Source: an uncultured Bacteroidales bacterium
GTDB taxonomy: Bacteria; Bacteroidota; Bacteroidia; Bacteroidales; Bacteroidaceae
Assembly: GCA_947367415.1 (NCBI GenBank)
Contig: CANBEE010000087.1
Coordinates: 1-10,152, forward strand
Reading direction: 5' to 3'
Length of the DNA: 10,152 nt
Under the pieces are notes generated by a model. It saw nothing but the letters and a program-made list of their open reading frames with translations. It searched no databases and had not been told where the DNA came from. The position numbers and the translations under genes were made by a program. Below, one piece after another: positions 1 to 7,364 of the stretch. Position 1 is the stretch's first letter, and the number at the start of each line of letters is the position of its first letter.

Positions 1-765
1 GTATGCACCCGTCTTGCCCACCTTGACAGCAGCACGCACAGCAACTACCGACTTGCTGTTATTGGTGGCAACTGTGGCAGCAATACCCACATTGGCCTTT
101 TCCTTGAGTTCCATACCTGCTGAGGCATTGATAACCTCAGAATTGATGTTGGGGTCGTTATTCTCAACAATCGCCTCAGGATTGAGGTTAAAGAATGATG
201 AAGGAAAACCAGATACGCGTAATGCGCTTATAGCTTCCTCTGAGGCCTTACAGCTAAACTCGTCACCACTATGTGTAGCCACCACTACCGTGTTGGCCGC
301 ATTGGAACCATACTCACGGAACAGTTCGATACTGCGTATCATATAGGGACAGTAGCCACACCATGTACCTGTAGCCTGAGTCATCAGTACGTTATGGTGG
401 AATCCACTGAACTTATCGGCAAGTGTATCCTCTGGCAGCTCAACATAGAGTGCAGGGTTAGCAGCCTTTACAGAAAGTTGATTGGATAGCTGACCATTAT
501 AGGTGGCAAATGCCTTGTATATCTTAGCCTCTGTAGTGGTGAAGAAATTGCCTGTAATAGGTTTGTTGTCGACATAGATGATGGACTCGGCAGTCACGTC
601 TACGTCGCCCACCTTTACAGTAAACTCAACACTCTCCTCACCATCGGCTACAAAGAGGTCGGTTGATACTGTCAATACGGGCTTGCCCTCAACAGGCTTT
701 TCCTCGCATGAAGCCATGCCAAAGAGCATGGTCAGTGCAAAGAGTGAATAGATTAACTTTTTCAT
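1..765 (-). CDS. Omp28-like thioredoxin-fold lipoprotein (C-terminus cut by window edge)
   Basis: Seen: 255 codons are visible before the left edge cuts off the 3' end. The start at 765 gives MKKLIYSLFALTMLFGMASC, a lipoprotein signal with Cys20 as the anchor, followed by EEKP. Residues about 30-115 look like a beta-rich Ig-like domain. Residues 134-141 read TWCGYCPY, a CxxC redox pair at Cys136 and Cys139, followed by a helix. A later GFP segment at about 186-188 could supply the cis-proline typical of thioredoxin folds. Family knowledge: Bacteroidetes Omp28-related outer-membrane lipoproteins combine such an N-terminal domain with a TGTWCGxCP thioredoxin-like domain; their exact role is not settled, and disulfide or heme-protein redox work is possible. 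Context: it lies 70 bases downstream of the large lipoprotein gene on the same strand, with a terminator and no recognisable promoter between, so it probably depends on read-through. A generic thioredoxin-domain lipoprotein is the alternative. Confidence 0.85.
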   Translation of the reverse strand, partial: MKKLIYSLFALTMLFGMASCEEKPVEGKPVLTVSTDLFVADGEESVEFTVKVGDVDVTAESIIYVDNKPITGNFFTTTEAKIYKAFATYNGQLSNQLSVKAANPALYVELPEDTLADKFSGFHHNVLMTQATGTWCGYCPYMIRSIELFREYGSNAANTVVVATHSGDEFSCKASEEAISALRVSGFPSSFFNLNPEAIVENNDPNINSEVINASAGMELKEKANVGIAATVATNNSKSVVAVRAAVKVGKTGAY

Positions 766-775
766 TTCGTTACAT

Positions 776-823
776 AAAAAAAGAATTGACAATGGAGAGA
801 GGTAGCTCCCTCCATTGTCAATT
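776..823 (-). terminator. Intrinsic terminator after the large lipoprotein gene
   Basis: On the minus strand a 14-bp perfect stem (arms 810-823 and 784-797) is followed by one mismatch and three more base pairs around a four-base loop. The right side of the hairpin is followed closely by seven T residues (plus-strand A run 776-782). It begins 13 bases after the stop codon of the large lipoprotein gene (TAA at 836-838). This is the textbook shape of a Rho-independent terminator. It ends only about 10 bases before the start codon of the Omp28-like gene at 765. Confidence 0.9.
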
Positions 824-835
824 GGTTTATTTCGA

Positions 836-3436
836 TTACTTGTTCAGACCAGCGTTGTACTTCTCCTTAATCTTGTCGACTACTGGAACAAAGCTCATCT
901 TCACAGTCTTCACCTTCAAGCCATCAGCAGGGAGGTATGTACGCTTGATGCGGTTGTTCTTAGACTTAGCCACCTTGTTGAGGTCAACCTTAGCGGCACG
1001 TGTTGTTTCTGCTACATTCTCATCCTCAGCTACAGCACCACGTGTGAGTACGATGTCAGCAATAGTCTGGAAACCACCCTCGAGATAGCTCAAGCCCCAA
1101 TCCTGATAACCGATAGCAGGATAGAACTTCATGCCCTGCTCCTCAACACCCTTGATGATGAGTGTGTTCTTGTCGTCAGATACCTCTACAGGGAATTCGC
1201 CAGAGTAGAATACTGAAGGATCCTCGGGGTTGTTACCTGCCAATACGAACTCATACCAACCCCATGCAGCAACGGGAGGCAAAGAGAGGATGTTGGCATC
1301 ACCAAGGAGACTCAAGCTACCATCCTGCTGAACCTGGAAGAACAACTTGGGACCATAAGCATAGAAGAGTTCCTCTGCATCGTATGCAGAATATTCAGGT
1401 GAGCAGAAGAGGTCCCAAGGAGTAGCAAAGGTGTGAGCCTCCTCAAGGCCGAGACCGAGGATGTAGTTCTGACCCTTATACTTCTCTTCGTACTTGGTCA
1501 CCATCTTCTTGTACTCTGCAAACTGCTCTGCCACGCGTTTCTCGGCAGCTACCGCAGCCTCCTCTTCAGAAGCACCCTTATCCAATGCGCTCATAAAGTA
1601 GTCGTTGTAAACCATCTCATAAGCCTCGTGGTTAGCATCGAAGGTCTCGGGTGAGTTGTCAAAGTCTCCACCCAATGTGATGGTTGAGTATGTAGTATCA
1701 ACAGATGTTACATAATCCCAGATTTCGTAGTCATACTCGCTCTTGAGACGGATAACGCGAGCGGTCCAGTCACCCTTCAAGTCCTCAAAGAGTGCGCTGC
1801 TCACTTCGGGTTGTGTGGGGAGTGCTGCTGCACGGCTTACACCTGTATAGATTGCCTCACTCTCTTCTTCGTTGTAAGCAGCAACAATCAACGTATTCTC
1901 AGCATCCTCCAAAGAGTACAAGCTCAAGTAGAGACCCTCGTCGCTATTGATAGCCTGAACATCCTCTTCAGAGAGTTCGCCACCGTAATAGGTAATCAAG
2001 TCAGCATAGGTGAAACCATAGCTAAGTTCCTTAACCACATCCTTGGTGTAGTTGGCAATATGCTTGGCCGAGTGTACATTCTTCTTCTCAGACTTGATGT
2101 TGAACCATACCAAGTTGGGGGTAGGCTCACCATAGGGGTTCTCACAACCTGTGATAGTCAACTCAGCAGCAGGAAGTGTAGACTTGGTCAAAGTCACATG
2201 CAAGGTATCGTGGCTGATTACTGAAGCATCCTCGGCATATACACCAACAACGCTGATAATATAGGTAGAATCCACCTCAGGATAAAACCAATTCTCATCG
2301 ATCTCAAAGTCCAATGTTCCGCTGTACTGCTCAGAGCCGAAATATTCGAGCAAGGTAGAAGCGATAGCATCCTCAGTAACGAGGTTTACCAACTCGTTGT
2401 ACTGGTTCTTCTCGAAGGGAGCTACTACATATTGTACATCATCGTCAGCTGTGCAACGAATCTTGATGCGACGCTCGGTCTTACCCACGAGCTGAACATC
2501 GACCTTGCTCTCCACCATCTCGAGCGCAGCGAGCAAGTTCTGACGAGCATAGAGACCTGTGGGATACATATAATCGTCATACCAAGGCTCCTCTGTATAG
2601 CCACCCATGCGGGGAGCTGAGGCAGAACCTGCACGAGTAGCATCAGCCTCGGGATCGTAAGCCTCACCATCCCAGTAGTCTTCTTCATACTCTTCATCTT
2701 CTTCAACCCAACCCAAGTTGTTGAGAACGTTACCTTCAGCATCACACTGACCAATCATCAATGTGAACGCAGATCCAGGATGGATGAAGAAGCCACCGTC
2801 GCCCTCTTCGTACCAGTCTTGCTCACTGGTATAATCGATGGTCTGAGGACCCTTGAGCAGGATACCATCACTCAAGAAGGTAATATCATCAGCTCTATAC
2901 GATGCACGGAAAGAGTTGTACTGCTCAGTGGGGAGAAGTGCATACTTATAGTGCATGGTGTCGGGCACATTGAAGTGGAACTTGAAGCCATCCTTTCTTG
3001 ACTCAACCACAGTAATCAAGCGGTCATAAGCGGGTGTGGTGAACACCTTAGACTTGAATACCAACTTACCATCCTTTGTATATACAAAGAATACAGTGTA
3101 CTCCTTACCGCCCTCAAGGCTGTATACATTAATGGTGGTAGGTGCATTGTCAGCTACAGTTACTACACGGCCATCTTCCTCAGCCTCTGCATAAACAACT
3201 GCAGCGTCCTTAGTGCTCTCAGCCACGCTACCCTCCTCTACGAGGTAAGCAACGGCCTCAACGCCTGAGGTCTTGATGGTGAACGAAGCAGAAGTAGAGC
3301 GAATCTCCTCTGCAAACTCCTCACTGCCATTTACAGTGATATCCAAGGTAGGGCCTTCATCCTTCTTACAGCTAGTAAGACAGGTAGCAAAAGCCATCAC
3401 ACCTACCATGAATAGGTTACGATAGTTTCTTTTCAT
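836..3436 (-). CDS. Large acidic lipoprotein with Fn3-like repeats, unknown function
   Basis: Seen: 866 residues, complete. The N-terminus has a lipoprotein signal ending LTSC with Cys23 as the anchor, followed by KKDEG; a Lys followed by acidic residues after the cysteine resembles the Bacteroidetes export signal for surface display (inference). Residues about 30-135 look like a fibronectin-III-like beta sandwich ending in a KVFTTPAYD segment. A very acidic stretch lies at about 244-266. Further beta-rich segments follow at about 310-418 and 420-535, with Fn3-like character. Residues about 548-800 open with LKGDWTARV and end with a GGFQTIADIVLTRG stretch, which could be a lipocalin-like barrel. 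The last 50 residues are basic. No catalytic motif is recognised. Context: it is followed by a strong terminator and then an Omp28-like lipoprotein, a common kind of pairing in this phylum. The start is chosen because the signal peptide begins there and the leader is A/T rich. Confidence 0.85.
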   Translation of the reverse strand: MKRNYRNLFMVGVMAFATCLTSCKKDEGPTLDITVNGSEEFAEEIRSTSASFTIKTSGVEAVAYLVEEGSVAESTKDAAVVYAEAEEDGRVVTVADNAPTTINVYSLEGGKEYTVFFVYTKDGKLVFKSKVFTTPAYDRLITVVESRKDGFKFHFNVPDTMHYKYALLPTEQYNSFRASYRADDITFLSDGILLKGPQTIDYTSEQDWYEEGDGGFFIHPGSAFTLMIGQCDAEGNVLNNLGWVEEDEEYEEDYWDGEAYDPEADATRAGSASAPRMGGYTEEPWYDDYMYPTGLYARQNLLAALEMVESKVDVQLVGKTERRIKIRCTADDDVQYVVAPFEKNQYNELVNLVTEDAIASTLLEYFGSEQYSGTLDFEIDENWFYPEVDSTYIISVVGVYAEDASVISHDTLHVTLTKSTLPAAELTITGCENPYGEPTPNLVWFNIKSEKKNVHSAKHIANYTKDVVKELSYGFTYADLITYYGGELSEEDVQAINSDEGLYLSLYSLEDAENTLIVAAYNEEESEAIYTGVSRAAALPTQPEVSSALFEDLKGDWTARVIRLKSEYDYEIWDYVTSVDTTYSTITLGGDFDNSPETFDANHEAYEMVYNDYFMSALDKGASEEEAAVAAEKRVAEQFAEYKKMVTKYEEKYKGQNYILGLGLEEAHTFATPWDLFCSPEYSAYDAEELFYAYGPKLFFQVQQDGSLSLLGDANILSLPPVAAWGWYEFVLAGNNPEDPSVFYSGEFPVEVSDDKNTLIIKGVEEQGMKFYPAIGYQDWGLSYLEGGFQTIADIVLTRGAVAEDENVAETTRAAKVDLNKVAKSKNNRIKRTYLPADGLKVKTVKMSFVPVVDKIKEKYNAGLNK

Positions 3437-3515
3437 TTTGTAAATGAATTAGTTATTAAATAAAATAGTCAATAGATGATTATAAATCTTCTTACCTTAA
3501 AACTTTTTTAGGGCG

Positions 3516-3523
3516 CAAATTTA
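3516..3523 (-). promoter_or_regulatory. Bacteroidetes-type -7 box for the large lipoprotein gene
   Basis: The minus strand reads TAAATTTG, an exact match to the Bacteroidetes TAnnTTTG -7 element, about 80 bases upstream of the start at 3436. No good TTTG -33 box is found at the usual 19-21 base distance; instead an inverted repeat covers that region. The leader would be about 70 bases. Strength without a -33 box is uncertain. Confidence 0.6.
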
Positions 3524-3543
3524 CATATTTTTCACAATTCAGC

Positions 3544-3569
3544 ACGTAAAAAATAAACTTTTTTTACGT
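3544..3569. repeat. 10-bp perfect inverted repeat over the -33 region
   Basis: ACGTAAAAAA (3544-3553) and TTTTTTACGT (3560-3569) are perfect reverse complements with a six-base spacer. The dyad starts about 20 bases upstream of the -7 box of the large lipoprotein gene and covers the position where a -33 box would be. This placement suits an operator or activator site. The arms are mostly A/T runs, so chance is a real alternative. Confidence 0.45.
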
Positions 3570-3614
3570 TTCCCTCTCGTTTTCTTTGTGATAGCTATAG
3601 AAATACGTCCATCG

Positions 3615-3644
3615 GCATTGCCTTTGATTAGGAAAAAGCAATGC
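3615..3644 (-). terminator. Hairpin downstream of the histidine kinase gene, possible terminator
   Basis: GCATTGC (3615-3621) pairs with GCAATGC (3638-3644). In minus-strand RNA the stem extends by a U-G wobble and three A-U pairs to 11 bp with an eight-base loop; in plus-strand RNA the same position is a C-A mismatch, which favours a minus-strand role. It is about 60 bases after the kinase stop. There is no T run after it on the minus strand, so it may stabilise the mRNA end and not terminate. The rest of the 3437-3702 gap holds only the promoter elements listed separately. Confidence 0.35.
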
Positions 3645-3702
3645 TTTATTCTTCACGGAAATCCTTCGCAAAGGTTTATGTGAAGGTAGTGCCTAGCCAC
3701 CC

Positions 3703-4851
3703 CTACCGCCTCAGCTCGATGCGGAAGGTAGTGCCCTTGCCCAGCTCGGAGTGCTTCACGTAGATGCGCCCCTTGTGGTAGCTCTCGATGATGCGCTTGG
3801 CCAGCGAGAGGCCGAGACCCCAGCCTCGCTTCTTGGTGGTGAAACCGGGTGAGAACACACTCTTGAAATGGCTCTTCTGGATACCCTTGCCGGTGTCGGT
3901 GACATCTACGTAGACAAGGTCGTGGGCTTGTGTCACGCTCAGCGTGATGCGGCCCTCGCCGTTCATGGCATCGATGGCATTCTTGCAAAGGTTCTCGATG
4001 ACCCACTCGAAGAGAGGGCTGCACATGCTGACGATGACGGGGCGCTCGGGGGCATGGCAGCTGATGCCGATGTGCTCGGACGAACGGCGGTCGATGTACT
4101 CGGCAACGCGCCGCACAGCCTCGACGAGGTTCTCGGGCGTGGTGTCGGGCGCAGAGCCAATCTTCGAGAAACGCTCGGCAATAATCTCGAGGCGGTGCAC
4201 ATCCTTGCTCATCTCGGGGATGAGCTCATCATCGGGGTAGGCGGAGTGGAGTATCTCCGTCCATGCCATGAGCGACGAGATGGGGGTGCCAAGCTGGTGG
4301 GCAGTCTCCTTGGACAAGCCTACCCAGACGCGGTTCTGCTCAGAGCGCTTCATGCTGAGCAGGGCAAACAGGGCCACCATGAGGATGATGATGAAGATGC
4401 CGAACTGGATGTAGGGGTAGGCAGCCAGGCGCTTGAGCATGAGCGAGTCGTCGTAGCAGACGTCGTAGTAGCGCCCCGGCTCGTTCATGTCCATGCGGAT
4501 GATGTGGTCGGCCTCGCGCATCGCAGCAGCCCTGCGCATCAGGTACCCGAGGGTGTCGGTGCCGTGGATGCGTATGTTGCTGTAGCTGTCGATGCCACCC
4601 TTGTCGTCGAGCACGATGATGGGGATGGTGCTGTTGCCCTTGATGACGGTGAGCACCAGATTGAGGTCGGTATTCTCATCGGCATTATTGAAGGTACGCA
4701 TAGCCTCGGTCCATATCTCCATGCGCGTGGTCTCCTCGCGCTCAAGGTCGTTGACCAGGTGGTTGGAGAATATGAGCGAAGCCACGCACAACAGCACGGC
4801 AGCTATGATGAGGCCTATCTTGATGGCTCGTGTACGGTTGATCCATTCCAT
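3703..4851 (-). CDS. Sensor histidine kinase, two-TM, no partner in window
   Basis: Role: membrane sensor that autophosphorylates and passes phosphate to a response regulator. Seen (382 residues from the start at 4851): TM1 at about 11-29, a periplasmic sensor of about 115 residues, TM2 at about 146-166, then the kinase core. The H-box is AHQLGTP with His185, a variant common in Bacteroidetes. The ATPase domain shows the N-box ENLCKNAIDAM (Asn287, Asn291), G1 DTGKG (319-323), F-box FSPGF (333-337), G2 GWGLGL (343-348) and GKGTTF (371-376), so the core looks complete. No HAMP or PAS domain is evident; the linker after TM2 is short. Start: the frame is open up to an ATG at 4953, but that codon lies inside the divergent gene's promoter. 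The start at 4851 puts a short basic N-terminus before TM1 and follows an A-rich leader; an ATG at 4896 is also possible. No response regulator is adjacent. The signal sensed cannot be told. Confidence 0.93.
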   Translation of the reverse strand: MEWINRTRAIKIGLIIAAVLLCVASLIFSNHLVNDLEREETTRMEIWTEAMRTFNNADENTDLNLVLTVIKGNSTIPIIVLDDKGGIDSYSNIRIHGTDTLGYLMRRAAAMREADHIIRMDMNEPGRYYDVCYDDSLMLKRLAAYPYIQFGIFIIILMVALFALLSMKRSEQNRVWVGLSKETAHQLGTPISSLMAWTEILHSAYPDDELIPEMSKDVHRLEIIAERFSKIGSAPDTTPENLVEAVRRVAEYIDRRSSEHIGISCHAPERPVIVSMCSPLFEWVIENLCKNAIDAMNGEGRITLSVTQAHDLVYVDVTDTGKGIQKSHFKSVFSPGFTTKKRGWGLGLSLAKRIIESYHKGRIYVKHSELGKGTTFRIELRR

Positions 4852-4933
4852 AGTATTCGTTTGCTTTTTTCTGTTTTTTTTTAACGCAAAATCCATAAAA
4901 ATAGTATAAATGCGTCTGAAAAAGGCACAATGA

Positions 4934-4965
4934 TTTGGTATTTCATTCGGCAAACATTAAATTTG
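4934..4965 (+). promoter_or_regulatory. Promoter of the GH109-like gene (TTTG-N20-TAAATTTG)
   Basis: The plus strand has TTTG at 4934-4937 and TAAATTTG at 4958-4965 separated by exactly 20 bases. This matches the Bacteroidetes housekeeping promoter (TTTG, 19-21 bases, TAnnTTTG) at every specified position. Transcription would begin near 4971-4973, leaving a leader of about 80 bases. At the predicted 5' end of the transcript AATCTA (4973-4978) and TAGATT (4990-4995) can pair around an 11-base loop. Confidence 0.85.
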
Positions 4966-5052
4966 CACACAAAATCTACCTATTATATATAGATTAAGGA
5001 AAAACACTGTCATAGACAACGTACACAAAATCACTTTAAATCAAATTTATTT

Positions 5053-6705
5053 ATGAAAGTAAGACACATTCTTTCCATGGCATTGGCAGCGCTGCTCACG
5101 ACTGGTGGCCTCAATGCACAATCGCTTTCGCCCTCGACCAAGACCCATTGGGACAAGGGTACACTTGTAGTGGAAACTCCTGAGCGCCCTGCAGGACAGC
5201 AGCATGCACTCGGGCTCGCCGCCCCCAAGCTGGAGACCGTACGCGTAGGCTTCGTAGGCCTCGGCATGCGCGGCCCCGGTGCTGTGACACGCTTCTGCCA
5301 CATCCCCGGTGTGGAAATCGTGGCCCTCTGCGACTATGAGGAAGCTCGCGCTGAGGCTTGCCAGAAGTCGCTCCGCGAACAAGGCTTGAAGCCTGCCGAC
5401 ATCTACTTTGGCGAGAAAGGCTATGAGGAACTCTGCAAGCGCGACGACATCGACCTCGTGTACATCGCTACCGACTGGAACCACCACTTCCCCGTGGCTA
5501 AGTTTGCCATGCAGAACGGCAAGCACGCAGCCATCGAGGTGCCTTCGGCCATGAACCTCGAGCAGTGCTGGGAGCTCATCGACCTCTCTGAGCAGACACG
5601 CCTCCACTGCTTCATCCTCGAGAACTGCTGCTACGACTACTATGAGATGAACGCACTGGCCATGGCACAGGATGGCGTATTCGGTGAGATTATCCGCGCC
5701 GAAGGTGCCTACATCCACGGCCTCGAGTGGTTCTGGGACTACTACTGGAAAGACCCCAACGACAACGATAAGGACAACCTCCACTGGCGCATGAAGTACA
5801 ACATGGAGAACCGTGGCGACGTATACGCCACTCACGGCCTCGGCCCCGTGGCACAGTGCCTCGACATTCACCGTGGCGACCGCTTCACTACCCTCATCGC
5901 TATGGACACTGAGAGCTTCGTAGGCAAGGAGTGGGTAGCGAACAAGACCGGCAAGGAGTGCAAGGAATTCCGCAACGGCGACCACACCACTACACTGATG
6001 CGTACAGCCAACGGTAAGGTAGTGGAAATCCAGCACAACGTAATGACACCCCAGCCCTACAACCGCCTGTTCAAGCTCACCGGTACCAAGGGCTACGCTA
6101 CCAAGTATCCTACACCCGAGTATGCACTCTCAGGCGAGGTGTTCAAGGGAACAGATGCTCCCCAGGTAGACAACCTCAACGCTCACGGCTTCATCAACGC
6201 CGAGCAGAAGAAGGCACTCGAGAAGAAGTACTATCACCCCATCCTTACCAAGTATGGTGAGAAGGGCCGCGACATGGGTCATGGCGGTATGGACTACATC
6301 ATGGACGCACGCCTCGTATACTGCCTCCAGAATGGTCTGCCCCTCGACATGGACGTATACGACATGGCCGAGTGGTGCTCACTCGCCGAGCTGGGTACGC
6401 TCTCTATGGACAACAACTGCGCTGCAGTGACCTTCCCCGACTTTACCCGTGGCCATTGGAACGACGTGAAGGGCTACAAGCACGCTTACGCTCCTGCTGA
6501 GGAAGAGGCTATCGCTGAGGCTAAGGCCGAGGCCTACACAGCCGCTCAGAAAGCCGCTACTGCAGCTTGCGACCTGTGGGCCCTCTATGATAACGTGAAG
6601 AATGCTGCTGATGCCAACGCCAAGGCAAAGGCTCAGAAGGCTTATGACCGCGCAGTCGTAAAGGCCGAGAAGCAGATTGCAAAGGCGCTGAAAGCTAAGA
6701 AATAA
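5053..6705 (+). CDS. GH109-family glycosidase (Gfo/Idh/MocA fold), probable alpha-N-acetylgalactosaminidase
   Basis: Role from family: GH109 enzymes use tightly bound NAD in a redox-assisted hydrolysis of terminal alpha-GalNAc. Seen: 550 residues with a Sec-type signal peptide (about 1-22, cleavage likely at LNA/Q), so it is exported; no lipobox and no twin-arginine. A Rossmann NAD site is at 64-74 (RVGFVGLGMRG), an acidic CDYEE follows the second strand at 93-97, EVP is at 162-164 and NCCYD at 191-195. YATHGLGP (258-265) supplies the Tyr and His that bind substrate in this family. HGGMDY is at 410-415. The catalytic part ends near 470. Residues 481-550 form an unusual Ala/Lys-rich helical tail, about 25 Ala and 12 Lys in 70 residues, beyond the usual GH109 length of roughly 450-470. 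It is divergent from the kinase gene and followed by a strong hairpin, so it is probably monocistronic. Another Gfo/Idh/MocA oxidoreductase or glycoside-cleaving enzyme is the alternative. Confidence 0.88.
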   Translation: MKVRHILSMALAALLTTGGLNAQSLSPSTKTHWDKGTLVVETPERPAGQQHALGLAAPKLETVRVGFVGLGMRGPGAVTRFCHIPGVEIVALCDYEEARAEACQKSLREQGLKPADIYFGEKGYEELCKRDDIDLVYIATDWNHHFPVAKFAMQNGKHAAIEVPSAMNLEQCWELIDLSEQTRLHCFILENCCYDYYEMNALAMAQDGVFGEIIRAEGAYIHGLEWFWDYYWKDPNDNDKDNLHWRMKYNMENRGDVYATHGLGPVAQCLDIHRGDRFTTLIAMDTESFVGKEWVANKTGKECKEFRNGDHTTTLMRTANGKVVEIQHNVMTPQPYNRLFKLTGTKGYATKYPTPEYALSGEVFKGTDAPQVDNLNAHGFINAEQKKALEKKYYHPILTKYGEKGRDMGHGGMDYIMDARLVYCLQNGLPLDMDVYDMAEWCSLAELGTLSMDNNCAAVTFPDFTRGHWNDVKGYKHAYAPAEEEAIAEAKAEAYTAAQKAATAACDLWALYDNVKNAADANAKAKAQKAYDRAVVKAEKQIAKALKAKK

Positions 6706-6723
6706 GCATCAAGTTACTGTGCA

Positions 6724-6766
6724 TAAAGCAATTAAGGCAGCCCGAAGGGCTGCCTTAATTGCTTTA
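6724..6766. terminator. Perfect 20-bp hairpin between convergent genes, bidirectional terminator
   Basis: A 20-bp uninterrupted stem (6724-6743 with 6747-6766) closes on a three-base loop, GAA on the plus strand and TTC on the minus strand. The inner seven pairs are mostly G/C and the outer part is A/T rich, giving an A-rich entry and a TTTA exit on both strands. It starts 19 bases after the GH109-like stop and is the first strong hairpin met by convergent transcription from 7364. A long T run is absent, but stems with the U-rich part inside the arm are common for this use. Confidence 0.8.
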
Positions 6767-6811
6767 CTCTCGCGTGCAGGTCGGCGTCGCTACACACCGC
6801 AGGGTATAGAG

Positions 6812-6842
6812 ACGGCGGACTCTGCAATGCCGAATCCGCCGT
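6812..6842. repeat. GC-rich inverted repeat in the convergent gap
   Basis: ACGGCGGA (6812-6819) and TCCGCCGT (6835-6842) are perfect reverse complements. After one mismatch two more pairs can form, leaving a loop of about nine bases. It lies between the stop of the small acidic gene and the strong hairpin at 6724-6766. It may help protect or end the minus-strand transcript, but there is no T run. Confidence 0.45.
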
Positions 6843-6900
6843 ATGCTTATCGCGTAAACTATATGCTTATAGTACGAGCTTTCTACTTATTGCGTAAGCC
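6841..6900. repeat. Degenerate 20-bp-period tandem repeat
   Basis: CTTAT occurs at 6846, 6866 and 6886, exactly 20 bases apart. The first two copies share TATGCTTAT (6842-6850, 6862-6870). The first and third share CTTAT-GCGTAA with 12 of 14 bases identical (6846-6859, 6886-6899). The middle copy also lies in the dyad ACTATA-TGCT-TATAGT (6858-6873). No gene covers the stretch. Function unknown. Confidence 0.4.
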
Positions 6901-6914
6901 GTATGGCCCCGAGA

Positions 6915-7364
6915 CTATTCCACCTCGAGAAGCTGCTCCAAGAAGCTGTTGAGCTCCTCGTCAAGCCCCTTGAGGAGACTGTCGGTGACTACAAGGGTAT
7001 CATCATCTACGAGCAGGAGCTCACATATCGTTTCGCGCTCATCATCGACAAGTACGAATGAGTAGGGCATCCATACGGCAAGGCGCTCAAGGCTACCGTC
7101 AACGTTGGCCTTCTCTATGGCCGCTTTCAGGCAGTCACCTGCCTCGTCATAGAAAGTAGCCTCCTCAGCCTCGATCCATTCGGGGATGCGGGCTTCAGCA
7201 ATGGCCTGCTCATCGTCGTTGAATATGGTAAGCGTGCCCTCCTCGCGTTGAGGCTGGAAGTAAAAGTCTGTAGAGATTGGCAGGTCTTCTTCACCGGCAT
7301 AGAGGCTGATGACTTTCTGTAGCGCTTTGCCGATTTCGGCTTGAGATGCGGGAGTGAGCTTCAT
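6915..7364 (-). CDS. Small acidic conserved-looking hypothetical protein
   Basis: I do not recognise the family. Seen: 149 residues, complete, strongly acidic, with no signal peptide, membrane segment or cysteine cluster (a single Cys pair is spread out), so it is probably cytoplasmic. The first 25 residues look like a helix, residues about 32-60 and 92-130 suggest beta strands (DFYFQP, TLTIF, SFVLVDD, ELLLVDDDTLVV), and the last 20 residues form a Leu/Glu-rich helix (LDEELNSFLEQLLEVE). The reading frame is intact and its composition resembles neighbouring genes, which supports a real gene. It has its own TAnnTTTG box just upstream and lies 79 bases after the DUF6340/TPR-like lipoprotein gene on the same strand; it may also receive read-through. 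A five-codon reading frame (7361-7378) ends on its start codon with an ATGA overlap. Confidence 0.75.
   Translation of the reverse strand: MKLTPASQAEIGKALQKVISLYAGEEDLPISTDFYFQPQREEGTLTIFNDDEQAIAEARIPEWIEAEEATFYDEAGDCLKAAIEKANVDGSLERLAVWMPYSFVLVDDERETICELLLVDDDTLVVTDSLLKGLDEELNSFLEQLLEVE

Noticed and set aside
3868..4884. Open frame of 338 codons on the plus strand opposite the histidine kinase
   Set aside because: Antisense shadow of a well supported kinase core, with a His/Asp/Val-rich composition unlike a folded protein.
4852..4953. N-terminal extension of the histidine kinase from the ATG at 4953
   Set aside because: That start would lie within the promoter of the divergent gene, and the extra residues add nothing a membrane kinase needs; 4851 fits the membrane topology better.
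5042..5049. TAAATTTG on the minus strand as a promoter for the histidine kinase
   Set aside because: No TTTG box lies 19-21 bases upstream, it touches the start of the divergent gene, and the leader would be about 190 bases; A/T-rich leaders give such matches by chance.
5047..6036. Open frame of 329 codons on the minus strand inside the GH109-like gene
   Set aside because: It is antisense to a gene with clear family motifs, has Val/Ala-rich nonsense composition, and no promoter; long antisense frames are common opposite GC-rich codon positions.
6719..6952. Open frame of 77 codons on the plus strand after the GH109-like gene
   Set aside because: It starts next to the terminator hairpin, crosses both hairpins and the repeat, and runs into the 3' end of the opposite gene; no sign of coding.
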